A stretch of DNA of 64,000 nucleotides, from the NCBI GenBank assembly GCA_902615975.1, contig CACMRC010000005.1, positions 1 through 64,000 on the forward strand. The letters run 5' to 3'. The stretch comes from an uncultured Pelagibacteraceae bacterium. GTDB lineage: Bacteria; Pseudomonadota; Alphaproteobacteria; Pelagibacterales; Pelagibacteraceae. The position numbers and the translations under genes were made by a program. The notes under the pieces were generated by a model, which was not told where the DNA came from, made no database searches, and saw nothing but the letters and a program-made list of their open reading frames with translations. This document shows, piece after piece, positions 26,027 to 35,003 of the stretch. Each line of letters starts with the position of its first letter. Within the stretch, counting starts at the first letter, position 1.

Positions 26027-27766
26027 TTAATATAGATCTTCTAACTGATTTTTATATTTTTCTGTAACTTTTTTTCTTTTTACTTTCATTGTTGGTGTCA
26101 TTAAACCATTTTCAATAGAAAAATTTTCGTCTATTAATTGAATTTTTTTTATCTTTTCTAATAAAGTTAATTTTTTATTTATTTTTTCAATTACTTTATT
26201 TATTTTTTCTTTTTCGTTTAAAAAATCTTTATTAGGAACAATTAAAGCAACTAAGTAATTTTTTTTATCACCATAAACCATACATTGATCTATCTCAGGT
26301 TCATTCGTAATCATATTTTCAATTTTAGCAGGTGAAATGTTATCTCCACCAGCACTTACTATAATATCTTTTTTTCTATCAGTAATTTGTAAATAACCAT
26401 CATTTGGATCTATCTCTCCAATATCACCTGTATGTAACCATCCATTTATAATTATTTTTTCAGTTTCTTCTTTTTTGTTCCAATATCCTAGCATTACATT
26501 TTCGCCTTTAACTAAAATTTCTCCATCTTCGGCAATTTTAACTTCATTTCCTTTAAATGGAGGGCCTACAGTTTCCACTTTGATTTTATGTATTGGATTG
26601 CAACTTACTACTGGTGATGTTTCTGTTAAACCATAACCCTGGAGAGTAGGTAATCCTATGGCATTTAAAAATTCACCTATTTCTTTATCTAGAGCACCAC
26701 CACCTGAAACAAAAGCTTTTAAATTTCCACCAAATTGTTTTTTTATTTTTTTTCTAACTAATATATCAACAATAAAATTCATTGATTTTTCAGAAAAAGT
26801 CATTTTTTGATTTAATAGTTTTTTTCTTCCCAGACGAAGAGTTGCTTCAATTAATTTTGCTTTAAAACCTGTTTGTTTTTTTAAATTCATGTTTATTTTG
26901 TTGTAAAGGTTTTGGTAAAACCTAGGGACAGCTGCCATAATTGTAGGCTTTGCTTCGGATATATTTTCTAGAAGTTTTTCAATTTTTTCGGCATAGAATA
27001 CTCTAGCTCCTACTGCTATCTGTACAAATTGAAGACAGTGCTCATACGAATGAGAAAGCGGAAGCCAAGTTAAAAATGCTGGTCTTGAATTAAATAATGG
27101 TTTTGTAATTTCACACGATCCCCTAACATTATTTAAAATTCCACCATGACTTAAAATTACACCCTTGGGATTTCCTCCAGTTCCTGAAGTATAAATTATA
27201 CATGCTGGAGACTTTCTATTTAATTTATTATTTTCGATTTTATCTTCTGCTAAGAAATTATTTTTTATAATAGAATTATAATCTAAATATCTTTCTTTGT
27301 TGTTTAAATTTAAATTATTTATTACCTTATCTATTTGATCTAAAGTAATTACTTTTTTAATAAAGTCTTTTTCATTGATTATGTTATTTAATTTTTTTAG
27401 CATTTCATTATTAGAAACAATAACTAAGCTAGGTTCACAATCCTCTATCAAATACTTATAATCATCTTCTATATAAGTTGTATATGCTGGAACTGTGATA
27501 CCACCAGCTAACATTATAGCTAAATCAGAAACAAACCACTCAGGTCTATTCTCCGAAACTAAAAGACATCTATCGCCTTCTTTTATATTTTCTTTAATAA
27601 CTTTTGATAAATTTAAAATATTCTTTTCAGTTTGATCCCATGTGTATGTTATTTTATTGCTCGGGTTTAGCCATTCTAAAAAAATATCATTTTTATTTTG
27701 TTTATTTGCTTGATTAGCAAATAATTCTATCAAATTATTTAAATTATCTAAATTATCTAAATTCAT
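26027..27766 (-). CDS. long-chain acyl-CoA synthetase-like AMP-forming ligase
   Basis: Adenylate-forming enzyme of the FadD/FAA type, 579 residues, which activates a carboxylic acid with ATP and CoA. The P-loop is YTSGTGGNPKG (about residues 191-201). GYGLTETSPVVSCN and GWLHTGDIG are the A5 and A7 motifs, and TDRKKDIIVSAGGDNISP is the A8 hinge. The usual final catalytic lysine region TPTMKVKRKK is present near the C terminus. Chain length cannot be read from the sequence. The opening run of Leu-Asp-Asn repeats (NLDNLDNLNNL) is low complexity. A tRNA gene lies immediately upstream. Confidence 0.88.
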   Translation of the reverse strand: MNLDNLDNLNNLIELFANQANKQNKNDIFLEWLNPSNKITYTWDQTEKNILNLSKVIKENIKEGDRCLLVSENRPEWFVSDLAIMLAGGITVPAYTTYIEDDYKYLIEDCEPSLVIVSNNEMLKKLNNIINEKDFIKKVITLDQIDKVINNLNLNNKERYLDYNSIIKNNFLAEDKIENNKLNRKSPACIIYTSGTGGNPKGVILSHGGILNNVRGSCEITKPLFNSRPAFLTWLPLSHSYEHCLQFVQIAVGARVFYAEKIEKLLENISEAKPTIMAAVPRFYQNLYNKINMNLKKQTGFKAKLIEATLRLGRKKLLNQKMTFSEKSMNFIVDILVRKKIKKQFGGNLKAFVSGGGALDKEIGEFLNAIGLPTLQGYGLTETSPVVSCNPIHKIKVETVGPPFKGNEVKIAEDGEILVKGENVMLGYWNKKEETEKIIINGWLHTGDIGEIDPNDGYLQITDRKKDIIVSAGGDNISPAKIENMITNEPEIDQCMVYGDKKNYLVALIVPNKDFLNEKEKINKVIEKINKKLTLLEKIKKIQLIDENFSIENGLMTPTMKVKRKKVTEKYKNQLEDLY

Positions 27767-27773
27767 AGTTACT

Positions 27774-27858
27774 TGGTGGGCGAAGAGAGAATCGAACTCT
27801 CACTTCTTGCGAAACACGATTTTGAGTCGTGCGCGTCTACCAGTTCCGCCATTCGCCC
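27774..27858 (-). tRNA. tRNA-Leu (anticodon CAA)
   Basis: The acceptor stem is GGGCGAA with TTCGCCC, the anticodon stem CACGA/TCGTG encloses loop CTCAAAA, giving anticodon CAA (reads UUG), and a long variable arm marks it as class II. The CCA end is encoded (27774-27776). It is transcribed towards the acyl-CoA ligase gene, which starts only eight bases beyond. Confidence 0.97.
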
Positions 27859-27919
27859 TTGGTATTCAATTAAATTATATTTAATAGTATAAGAACTAAA
27901 TTTATATTAAAACCTAAAA

Positions 27920-28525
27920 ATGTTTCAAACACTTTACAAAAAATGTTTAGAATTAGCTGCACATAAAAGTTCTAATTTTTATTTAGGGCTTGTATCTTTT
28001 ATAGAAAGTTCTTTTTTTCCTATACCTCCAGATGCAATGATAATTCCAATGGTAATTGCTAAAAAAAGAGAATATTTGAAAATATTTTTAATAGCATCAA
28101 TATTTTCAGTTCTTGGAGGAATCTTTGGATATCTGATAGGTTATTTATTTTTTGATTTAGCAATGTATTTAATCGAATTTTATGGTTATCAAGATAAAGT
28201 TGAAAATTTAAAATTAAGCATGTCTCAAGGTAGTGGATTCCTTGCATGGTTGAGTATTCTTTTTTTAGCTGGCTTTACTCCATTACCCTATAAAGCCTTT
28301 ACGATTTCAAGTGGTCTAATTGCTTTTAATCTTCCTATTTTTATAATTGTCAGCTTAATTTCGAGAAGCCTGAGATTTTTTATAGTTTCTTATTTATCTT
28401 ATAAATTTGGAGAATTATTTACAAAGTATATGGAAAAACATGGATCAAAATGGTTCACCATAATCGGAATTATTATAGTTATAATATTTATTATTATTTA
28501 TTTTTTTTTTAAATTAAATGGTTGA
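27920..28525 (+). CDS. YqaA/DedA-family membrane protein
   Basis: A 201-residue inner-membrane protein of the VTT/SNARE-associated (DedA-like) group. The segment ESSFFPIPPDAMIIPMV near residues 29-45 is the typical re-entrant motif with conserved Glu and Pro, and FTPLPYKAFTISSGL in the second half matches the second re-entrant motif. Members are thought to move lipids or act in envelope homeostasis; the exact role is unknown. It overlaps dsbB by eight bases, so the two are coupled. Confidence 0.85.
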   Translation: MFQTLYKKCLELAAHKSSNFYLGLVSFIESSFFPIPPDAMIIPMVIAKKREYLKIFLIASIFSVLGGIFGYLIGYLFFDLAMYLIEFYGYQDKVENLKLSMSQGSGFLAWLSILFLAGFTPLPYKAFTISSGLIAFNLPIFIIVSLISRSLRFFIVSYLSYKFGELFTKYMEKHGSKWFTIIGIIIVIIFIIIYFFFKLNG

Positions 28526-29000
28526 GATTAGCAAAACAACAACATTGAAGTTAATTTTTTTAATTAGCATTATTGCTTTGGCTTCAGCACTGTTTATTGA
28601 ATACATTCTAGGTCATCAACCTTGTAACTTGTGTATACTGGAAAGAATTCCATACCTGCTAGCATTAATAATTATTGTATTAAATTATAAATTTATAAAT
28701 CTTGAAAAATATTTCATTTTTTCTCTTATTTTAATTTTTTTAGCTGCTACTATTTTATCTCTATATCATTTGGGCATTGAGCAAGGTTTTATTGAAGAAT
28801 CATTGGTTTGCGATTTAAAAAATGGCTCCAATTTACTTTCAAAAAAGGACATATTAAGACAATTACAAGAAAAAAATATAAGCTGCAAAGATGTAACATT
28901 TAAAATTTTAGGATTATCGCTTACAAGCTACAATATTTTAATATCAATATTAATTGTTTACTTTACAACAAAAGCTTATTTAAATTATGGCAGTAATTAA
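28518..29000 (+). CDS. dsbB: disulfide bond formation protein B
   Basis: Four-helix inner-membrane enzyme that reoxidises DsbA and passes electrons to ubiquinone. At 160 residues it has the family length. The first periplasmic pair is C36-N-L-C39 in GHQPCNLCILERIPY, and the second pair is C98 and C123 in the later periplasmic loop. No dsbA is nearby. It overlaps the ubiquinone gene coq7 by 14 bases, which fits its dependence on quinone. Confidence 0.92.
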   Translation: MVEISKTTTLKLIFLISIIALASALFIEYILGHQPCNLCILERIPYLLALIIIVLNYKFINLEKYFIFSLILIFLAATILSLYHLGIEQGFIEESLVCDLKNGSNLLSKKDILRQLQEKNISCKDVTFKILGLSLTSYNILISILIVYFTTKAYLNYGSN

Positions 29001-29520
29001 TAAAAAGAAAATTGAAGAATTCATTAGAGTTGATCATGCAGGAGAACGTGGTGCTGTTAAAATTTATGAAGGACAGTTGCTTGCTTTAAACACATTGGTA
29101 AAAGATGAATCTTTAAAAAAAACGATTGAAGAAATGAAAGTTCATGAAAAAGAACATTCTGATTTTTTTGAAGAGGAAATTAAAAAAAGAAATATAAAAC
29201 CGACTAAATTTTTACCTTTATGGGACTTATTAGGTGTCGGATTAGGTTTTGGCTCAACTTTGCTTGGAAAGAAAGCAGCTATGCTTTGTACTGCTTCCGT
29301 TGAAGAGGTAATAGATGAGCATTATTTAAATCAAATAAGACAGCTTGATAATAGTGAACCAAAACTAAAAAAAAAAATAATTAAATTTAGAGAGGACGAA
29401 TTAAATCATAAAGACATTGCTTACGAAAAAGGTGCCACAAAAGAAGGTCTGTACTCTATATTAGATAAAATTATTAAAACTGGATCAAAAATTGCAATAA
29501 ATATTTCAGAAAAAATTTAA
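28987..29520 (+). CDS. coq7: 5-demethoxyubiquinol hydroxylase
   Basis: Di-iron monooxygenase (Coq7/CLK-1) that adds the C6 hydroxyl of the ubiquinone ring. It has 177 residues with the expected pattern of iron ligands: E in HAGERGAV, EKEH in KVHEKEHSDF, E in SVEEVIDEHY, and EDELNH in the last helix. It starts inside the end of dsbB. Together with ubiE and ubiB at about 39-41 kb it shows that the cell makes ubiquinone aerobically with the alphaproteobacterial Coq7 route. Confidence 0.95.
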   Translation: MAVINKKKIEEFIRVDHAGERGAVKIYEGQLLALNTLVKDESLKKTIEEMKVHEKEHSDFFEEEIKKRNIKPTKFLPLWDLLGVGLGFGSTLLGKKAAMLCTASVEEVIDEHYLNQIRQLDNSEPKLKKKIIKFREDELNHKDIAYEKGATKEGLYSILDKIIKTGSKIAINISEKI

Positions 29521-30086
29521 GACTCTAGTTCTACATCCCAATATAAGTAATCCATCCAACTTTTATGTAAAAAATTTGGTGGAAAATTTTTACCGTTTTT
29601 GTGAAGATCTTCTGTTGATGGTCGGTAAGGATACTGGTGTAACTTCATGCCTGAATATTTTAATAATTTTCCACCCTTTTTTACATTGCATGAAGAACAA
29701 GCTGTTACAACATTATCCCAATTAGTTTCACCCCCTTTTGATCTAGGTAATAAGTGATCAAAAGTTAACTCTTCATTACTTCCACAATATTGGCATGAAA
29801 ATTTATCTCTTAAAAACACATTAAATCTAGTAAAACTTGGCTTACTTTGAGGAACAATATAATCCTTTAATGCGATAACACTTGGTAATTTCATATTAAA
29901 TGATGGACTTCTTATAGTTCTATCGTAATTGCTAACAATAATAACTCGATCCAGAAAAACAGATTTAACTGTATCCTGCCATGACCACAAAGATAAAGGA
30001 TAGTAACTCAAAGGTCTATAGTCTGCATTAAGTACTAGCGCTGGACACTTTTCTAATGAAACATTTTGTTCAATAAAGTTGTTCAT
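29517..30086 (-). CDS. HNH endonuclease-domain protein
   Basis: A 189-residue protein with a C-terminal HNH nuclease fold. The zinc ribbon is C98-x2-C101 and C130-x2-C133, and the metal/catalytic motif is DHLLPRSKGG (Asp110-His111) with TNWDNVV. The N-terminal 90 residues (PALVLNADYRPLSYYPLSLWSW) match the widespread stand-alone HNH family of proteobacteria whose cellular role is unclear. It sits among housekeeping genes without a toxin partner, methylase or repeat array, so I see no sign of a restriction or homing function. Its stop overlaps coq7 by four bases. Confidence 0.9.
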   Translation of the reverse strand: MNNFIEQNVSLEKCPALVLNADYRPLSYYPLSLWSWQDTVKSVFLDRVIIVSNYDRTIRSPSFNMKLPSVIALKDYIVPQSKPSFTRFNVFLRDKFSCQYCGSNEELTFDHLLPRSKGGETNWDNVVTACSSCNVKKGGKLLKYSGMKLHQYPYRPSTEDLHKNGKNFPPNFLHKSWMDYLYWDVELES

Positions 30087-30094
30087 AAACTAAT

Positions 30095-30109
30095 TTTAAC
30101 TTAGTTAAA
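30095..30109. promoter_or_regulatory. short palindrome TTTAACT-T-AGTTAAA before the HNH gene
   Basis: A perfect 7-1-7 inverted repeat begins eight bases upstream of the HNH start codon. It could be an operator or a leader hairpin that masks the ribosome site. In such AT-rich DNA it may also be chance. Confidence 0.25.
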
Positions 30110-30133
30110 CAATTTTATCAATATTAAGAGATA

Positions 30134-30784
30134 TTAAAATTTTTTTAAAATAAAATTTAAAGCTGTACTTGATGCTTCGATAGGAATATGATGATCACAA
30201 TTTTTTATTAATAATGTATCAACTTTGACATTATTTCTTATTAAAAAATCTTTTGCCTCTAGTAAATGTGTAGATGGGACAATTTGATCAACTTCACCAT
30301 GTATAAGTAATGTTTCAGTATTATTTTTGATTCTACTTTTTAAATCTTTTTGATTTATTATCTTTCCAGAAAAACCAACTATACATGAAAATTTTTCTTC
30401 AAGTGTGAGACCAACATTTAAAGACATCATACATCCCTGACTAAATCCCGATAAACAGATTTGATTATTTGACAACTTAAATTCTTGTTTTATTTCATTA
30501 ATAAATTTTTTTAAAACTTCTTCAGCTTTAATTGATTGCTCTAGTATGTAATCAGAATTGTCTTTAGTTAAATCAAACCACTGATAACCAGAGGAATTTA
30601 TAGCGCATGGCTCGTGACCATTAGGACAAATAAAAACTGTATTAGGCATATGTCTTTTCCAGTTTAAAGATAGCATACTTATATCCTTTCCATCACCTCC
30701 ATAACCATGAAGCAAAATAATTGCATTTTTGATTTCAACACCGTTTTCTGGTTTAATAATTATGGAATCTAGGCAAAATGTCAT
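30134..30784 (-). CDS. carboxylesterase/phospholipase of the alpha/beta hydrolase fold
   Basis: A 216-residue hydrolase of the EstB/LYPLA (acyl-protein thioesterase-like) group. The oxyanion segment is LLHGYGGDG (about residues 24-32), the nucleophile Ser115 is in GFSQG, Asp166 is in HGEVDQIVP and the histidine is His198 or His199 in CDHHIP. Family members cleave short-chain esters or lysophospholipids; the natural substrate is unknown. The divergent HIG1-like gene starts 50 bases away. Confidence 0.88.
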   Translation of the reverse strand: MTFCLDSIIIKPENGVEIKNAIILLHGYGGDGKDISMLSLNWKRHMPNTVFICPNGHEPCAINSSGYQWFDLTKDNSDYILEQSIKAEEVLKKFINEIKQEFKLSNNQICLSGFSQGCMMSLNVGLTLEEKFSCIVGFSGKIINQKDLKSRIKNNTETLLIHGEVDQIVPSTHLLEAKDFLIRNNVKVDTLLIKNCDHHIPIEASSTALNFILKKF

Positions 30785-30833
30785 AGTAGATAAATTATGT
30801 TTTTTATGTCAAAACACAATCTAAATAAAAAAA

Positions 30834-31037
30834 ATGATATCAGGAATATTAGTAAAAATTTTATCAATAGCACTTTTGATTGCGGTGGGGATAGTTTTAA
30901 TATTAGGTATAGGTACTCTTTTTAAGGGAGGAGAAACAAGTAAGAAATATTCAAATAAATTAATGCAGCTAAGAGTTATTTTACAGTTTATTGCTATTAT
31001 TGCTTTAGTTGGCTTTGCTTACTTTTTTAAAAATTAG
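30834..31037 (+). CDS. HIG1-like twin-transmembrane protein
   Basis: A 67-residue protein with two membrane helices (about residues 4-25 and 45-64) joined by the loop GGETSKKYSNKLMQLRV. The basic SNKLMQLRV turn is the core of the hypoxia-induced HIG1 domain, which in mitochondria and alphaproteobacteria associates with cytochrome oxidase. Function here is inferred from that family. It is convergent with the thioredoxin-like gene, overlapping it by four bases. Confidence 0.8.
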   Translation: MISGILVKILSIALLIAVGIVLILGIGTLFKGGETSKKYSNKLMQLRVILQFIAIIALVGFAYFFKN

Positions 31038-31543
31038 TTATATTTTTTTATCCAATTAATAAAATTTTTATCTTCAAAATCAATTGAACCTATTACTCTG
31101 GCAAATTCTTGGCCTTCTTTATTGATTAGAATTGATGTAGGTAGACCTCTCAGATAAAACATTTTTGCTAATGTTGTTGGTGGATCAAAATAGGGTTCAA
31201 AGTTTTTAATATTCAGATCGACAAAAAATTTATTAACTTTGTCTAAATTTTCTTTACCAATATTAATTGCAAAAATTTTTATTTTATCTAATTCCGAGTT
31301 GACTTGAAGTTTATCTAAAGATTGCATTTCTTCTTTACAAGGCTCACACCAAGTTGCCCAAAAATTCAATAATAATAATTTACCCTTATATTCATTGATA
31401 TTAATCTTTTGATCTTTTTGGTCTAAAAAAATAACATTATCATATGTTTTTGGTACTTTATGGATTACAATATTTTTAATACCAGGCAGTTCTTCGGCCA
31501 CAACATTTGTTATCAAAAAAATAAATATTATTAAAAATCTCAT
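31034..31543 (-). CDS. TlpA/ResA-like exported thioredoxin
   Basis: Periplasmic or membrane-anchored thiol-disulfide oxidoreductase, 169 residues. A signal sequence covers about residues 1-16 (MRFLIIFIFLITNVVA). The thioredoxin fold has the redox pair C66-E-P-C69 in FWATWCEPCKEE and the cis-Pro in RGLPTS. The family reduces disulfides in cytochrome c or copper-site assembly; the partner is not known here. The divergent argH starts only 24 bases from its start codon, so any promoters must overlap coding DNA. Confidence 0.88.
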   Translation of the reverse strand: MRFLIIFIFLITNVVAEELPGIKNIVIHKVPKTYDNVIFLDQKDQKININEYKGKLLLLNFWATWCEPCKEEMQSLDKLQVNSELDKIKIFAINIGKENLDKVNKFFVDLNIKNFEPYFDPPTTLAKMFYLRGLPTSILINKEGQEFARVIGSIDFEDKNFINWIKKYN

Positions 31544-31567
31544 GCTAAATAGGTATAATTAAATATC

Positions 31568-32959
31568 ATGGCAAAAAATAAAAACAACCAAGCAATCTGG
31601 AACACACGGATAAGAAAAAATGCGTCAAGTTTGTTTCAAAAAGTCGGTAATTCAATAGATGTTGATAAAAGACTTTATAAAGAAGATATCCAAGGGTCAA
31701 TTGCTCATACTGAAATGCTTTTTAAACAAAAAATAATTTCATTTAAAATAAAAAATAAAATTATTTATGGACTAACAAAAATTGATAAGGAAATTACAAA
31801 CAATAAATTTGAGTTTAATAAAAAATATGAAGATATTCATATGAATATTGAAAAGAGACTTTTTCAAATTATAGGTGAGGAAGCTGGCTATGTTCACACT
31901 GCAAGATCAAGAAATGATCAAGTAATTACTGATTTTAAAATTTGGATGAAAAATTCAACTAACGAAATAAATAGTAACATTAATAAAGTTATTAAGAGTA
32001 CAATTAAGTTAGCTGAAAAAAATGTTGAAACTATTATGCCTGGATTTACACATCTCAAAAATGCCCAGGCTATTTCTTTTGCACATTATTTAATGTCTTA
32101 TGTAGAAATGTTTAATAGAGACAAAAAGAGATTTTCTAATAATTTAGACAGTTTAAATGAAAATCCCTTAGGTGTTGCTGCTTTAGCAGGAACATCATTT
32201 AATATAGATAGAAATTATACAACCAAAAAACTTGGTTTTAAAATACCTACAAATAATTCTATTGATACAGTTTCGGATAGGGATTTTGTTTTAGATTTTT
32301 TATATGCTTCGTCTGTGTGTGCTATGCATATTTCTAGAATTGCTGAAGAGTTAATTATTTGGAATTCTGATGGTTTTAACTTGATCAATTTATCTGATAA
32401 AGTTGTTACTGGATCATCGATAATGCCACAAAAGAAGAATCCTGATCTTTTAGAGTACTTGCGCGGAAAAACAGGAAGCGCTTATGGAAACTTATTTTCG
32501 ATGCTTACAATTTTAAAAAGCTTACCATTGTCTTATTTTAAAGATTTGCAAGACGATAAGGAAATTGTTTTCAAATCTAACGACAATCTAAATAATTGTT
32601 TAAAAATTTTTGATGAAATATTAAAAAATTGTAATCCAAATAAGAATAAAATGTTAGAACTTGCTAATTCAGGATATACTACTGCAACTGATTTGGCAGA
32701 TTTTCTTGTAAAAAATCACTCAGTTTCATTTAGAGAGGCATATCAAAAAACCTCAACTATAGTTAATTATGCAGAAAAAAGAAAAAAAAAATTAAGTGAA
32801 TTAACTTTAGACGAATTAAGAAAAATTGAACCCAAGCTTAAAGAAGATGTTTTAAAGGTATTTGATTTAACTAATTCTGTAAAATCAAAAAAATCATATG
32901 GTGGAACTTCTTTTGATAATATTAAAAAAATGATAATGAAATATAAGAGAGAGTTATGA
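31568..32959 (+). CDS. argH: argininosuccinate lyase
   Basis: Last step of arginine synthesis: argininosuccinate is split to arginine and fumarate. At 463 residues it has the family length and the fumarase/aspartase superfamily signature GSSIMPQKKNPD with the mobile catalytic serine. HTARSRNDQV near residue 116 is the argininosuccinate-binding segment. It overlaps the following small lipoprotein gene by four bases (ATGA), the conserved argH-lipoprotein-lysA arrangement of alphaproteobacteria. Confidence 0.96.
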   Translation: MAKNKNNQAIWNTRIRKNASSLFQKVGNSIDVDKRLYKEDIQGSIAHTEMLFKQKIISFKIKNKIIYGLTKIDKEITNNKFEFNKKYEDIHMNIEKRLFQIIGEEAGYVHTARSRNDQVITDFKIWMKNSTNEINSNINKVIKSTIKLAEKNVETIMPGFTHLKNAQAISFAHYLMSYVEMFNRDKKRFSNNLDSLNENPLGVAALAGTSFNIDRNYTTKKLGFKIPTNNSIDTVSDRDFVLDFLYASSVCAMHISRIAEELIIWNSDGFNLINLSDKVVTGSSIMPQKKNPDLLEYLRGKTGSAYGNLFSMLTILKSLPLSYFKDLQDDKEIVFKSNDNLNNCLKIFDEILKNCNPNKNKMLELANSGYTTATDLADFLVKNHSVSFREAYQKTSTIVNYAEKRKKKLSELTLDELRKIEPKLKEDVLKVFDLTNSVKSKKSYGGTSFDNIKKMIMKYKREL

Positions 32960-33075
32960 TTAGGAAAGTAATACTTATTTTATTTATGTCTTTAATGTTA
33001 ATTTCTTGTGGAAAGAAAGGTTGTCCCAAAAATAATGAAACAGATAAATGTATTGAGTTATTCAAGCAATCTTAA
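32956..33075 (+). CDS. small LptM-like lipoprotein
   Basis: A 39-residue ORF lying exactly between argH and lysA. It begins ATGA over the argH stop and ends TAATG, where its stop overlaps the lysA start. The signal sequence MIRKVILILFMSLMLIS precedes a lipobox ending in Cys17, and the mature part CGKKGCPKN has the CGxKG start of the LptM (YifL) family, whose members help the LPS translocon LptDE mature. The position next to lysA is the family's usual one. The usual Pro/Leu-rich follow-on is missing, and two extra Cys (residues 22 and 32) are present. Confidence 0.75.
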   Translation: MIRKVILILFMSLMLISCGKKGCPKNNETDKCIELFKQS

Positions 33076-34289
33076 TGAATTATATTAAAAAAAAACTTTA
33101 TATTGAAAAAATTAGTATTCCTAATATTGTAAAAAAATATGGGACACCTTGTTATTGCTACTCATATTCAAAATTAAAAAAAAATATTATTAATTTTAAG
33201 AAAAGCTTTTATTCTTTCTCGCCTTTGATCTGCTTTGCAGTTAAATCCAACACAAATGTTAATATAATTAGAGAAATTAAAAAATTTGGATTAGGTGCCG
33301 ATGTTGTTTCAAAAGGGGAACTGATGATGGCACTAAAAGCAGGAATAAATCCAAGCAAAATAGTATTTTCTGGTGTTGGTAAAACAACAAGTGAAATCAG
33401 TTTTGCTATTGATAAAAAAATTTTGCTTATTAACGCCGAGTCTTTAAGTGAAATAAAAGAAATAAATCGAATAGCAAAATCAAAAAATAAAAGGATAAAA
33501 ATTGGTGTAAGACTTAATCCTAATACAGATGCAAAAACATTAAGTCAAATATCAACTGGGAAAAAGGAAAATAAATTTGGCGTAAATAAAAATACATTCT
33601 ATGAAATTATAAATTATTGCAAAAATTCAAAAAATATTGATTTAAAATGTCTAAGCGTTCATATAGGTAGTCAAATTTTAGACCATAGACCTTATGAAAA
33701 AATGCTTAAAGCAGTTAGTCAAATTCTCAATAAAACAAATCATAAATTTGAATTTATAGATTTAGGTGGAGGTATGGGTATTACTTACACTGATAAAAAT
33801 AAAAAACTTAATTATAAAAAATACAACACAGCTATTCTTAAATTTTTGAGAAAACATAAGGTAAAAATTATATTTGAACCAGGTAGATCAGTTATTGGAG
33901 ATACTGGTACATTAGTGTCAAAAATAACATACATAAAAGATAGTGGAAGTAAAAAATTTATTATTTTAGATGCCGCAATGAACGATTTAATGAGACCTGC
34001 TTTGTATGGTGCATTTCATAAAACCTTACCTGTTACAAAATCTAACAAAACATCAAAAAAACCATATGAGTTTGTAGGTCCTATTTGTGAAAGCACAGAT
34101 AAATTTGTTACATTAAAAAAGTTTCAAGTGTTGAAAGAAAAAGATTTAATAGCAATATGTGATGTGGGGGCTTACGGAATGTCACTTAGCTCAAATTATA
34201 ATTTAAGACCTAAACCAGTAGAATTATTAATAAAGGGATCAAAAATTAAAGTAATAAGAAAAAGACAAAAGCATAAAGATATAATTTAG
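33075..34289 (+). CDS. lysA: diaminopimelate decarboxylase
   Basis: PLP enzyme (fold type III) that makes lysine from meso-diaminopimelate. It has 404 residues. PLP binds Lys57 in CFAVKSNTN; HIGSQI, the glycine-rich DLGGGMG loop and the EPGRSVIGD phosphate-binding segment follow. The Cys in GPICESTD supplies the second active site, and AYGMSLSSNYN matches the C-terminal signature. The start codon overlaps the stop of the small lipoprotein gene, so translation is coupled. Confidence 0.96.
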   Translation: MNYIKKKLYIEKISIPNIVKKYGTPCYCYSYSKLKKNIINFKKSFYSFSPLICFAVKSNTNVNIIREIKKFGLGADVVSKGELMMALKAGINPSKIVFSGVGKTTSEISFAIDKKILLINAESLSEIKEINRIAKSKNKRIKIGVRLNPNTDAKTLSQISTGKKENKFGVNKNTFYEIINYCKNSKNIDLKCLSVHIGSQILDHRPYEKMLKAVSQILNKTNHKFEFIDLGGGMGITYTDKNKKLNYKKYNTAILKFLRKHKVKIIFEPGRSVIGDTGTLVSKITYIKDSGSKKFIILDAAMNDLMRPALYGAFHKTLPVTKSNKTSKKPYEFVGPICESTDKFVTLKKFQVLKEKDLIAICDVGAYGMSLSSNYNLRPKPVELLIKGSKIKVIRKRQKHKDII

Positions 34290-34301
34290 CTTTTGACAAA
34301 A

Positions 34302-35003
34302 ATGATAAGAAACTTTTTATTTTCAATATTTTTTTTCACTGGAATCATTTTTATTTCAATAATTTTTTTACCATCATTTTTTTTGCCTAAACAGGTTATT
34401 CTGACGGGGGGTAAATTAATGGGGCATTGGGCCAGTTTTTGTTTAAGGTTTGTTCTTTCAGTAAAAATTTCAATCAAAGGAAAAGAAAATATTATAAATA
34501 ACGAAAAATTTTTTATAGCAGCATCTCATCAATCAATGTTCGAAACTTTTTATTTACAAACAATCTTTAATTCACCTATATTTATTCTGAAAAAAGAATT
34601 ATTGTTAATTCCAATATTTGGTTGGTACTTAAAAAAAATAGGATCAATTTCAATAAAAAGAAATAAAGTTACAAAAGATAACTTGGGTTTTTTTGATGAT
34701 ATTTCAAAAATGATGGCTACTTCTAATAGACCTGTAATAATTTTTCCTCAAGGAACTAGAGTTCTTCCAGATGAAAGACCACCTTTTAAAAAAGGTGCTT
34801 CGAGAATTTATGAACAGCTAAATGTTCCTTGTCAGCCAGTTGCAATTAACTCGGGATATGTGTGGCCTAAAAAAGGTGAAAAGAAATCTAATAAAACTAT
34901 TATTATTTCTATTCTAAAACCAATTCCTTCTGGTTTAACAAAAGAAAACTTTATTCAAATTCTTGAAAAAAATATTTATTCAGAGTTAGACTTAATTAAT
35001 TAG
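34302..35003 (+). CDS. plsC: 1-acyl-sn-glycerol-3-phosphate acyltransferase
   Basis: Membrane enzyme that makes phosphatidic acid. There is an N-terminal hydrophobic anchor (about residues 3-28), the catalytic HQSMFE motif (His76 to Glu81, the HX4E form common in alphaproteobacteria), and the substrate-binding FPQGTR. It has about 233 residues. I start at the ATG at 34302; an in-frame TTG nine bases earlier is possible but has no better ribosome site. It follows lysA by 12 bases and converges on dnaN with a four-base overlap. Confidence 0.92.
   Translation: MIRNFLFSIFFFTGIIFISIIFLPSFFLPKQVILTGGKLMGHWASFCLRFVLSVKISIKGKENIINNEKFFIAASHQSMFETFYLQTIFNSPIFILKKELLLIPIFGWYLKKIGSISIKRNKVTKDNLGFFDDISKMMATSNRPVIIFPQGTRVLPDERPPFKKGASRIYEQLNVPCQPVAINSGYVWPKKGEKKSNKTIIISILKPIPSGLTKENFIQILEKNIYSELDLIN

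Noticed and set aside
26027-27766. Mobile element at tRNA-Leu or tRNA-Arg (attachment site)
   Set aside because: No integrase, no repeated tRNA 3' end nearby, and neighbouring genes have the same composition as the rest of the window.
29517-30086. HNH protein as part of a defence, homing or restriction system
   Set aside because: It belongs to a widespread stand-alone family, is surrounded by housekeeping genes, and has no methylase, intron, intein or repeat array nearby.
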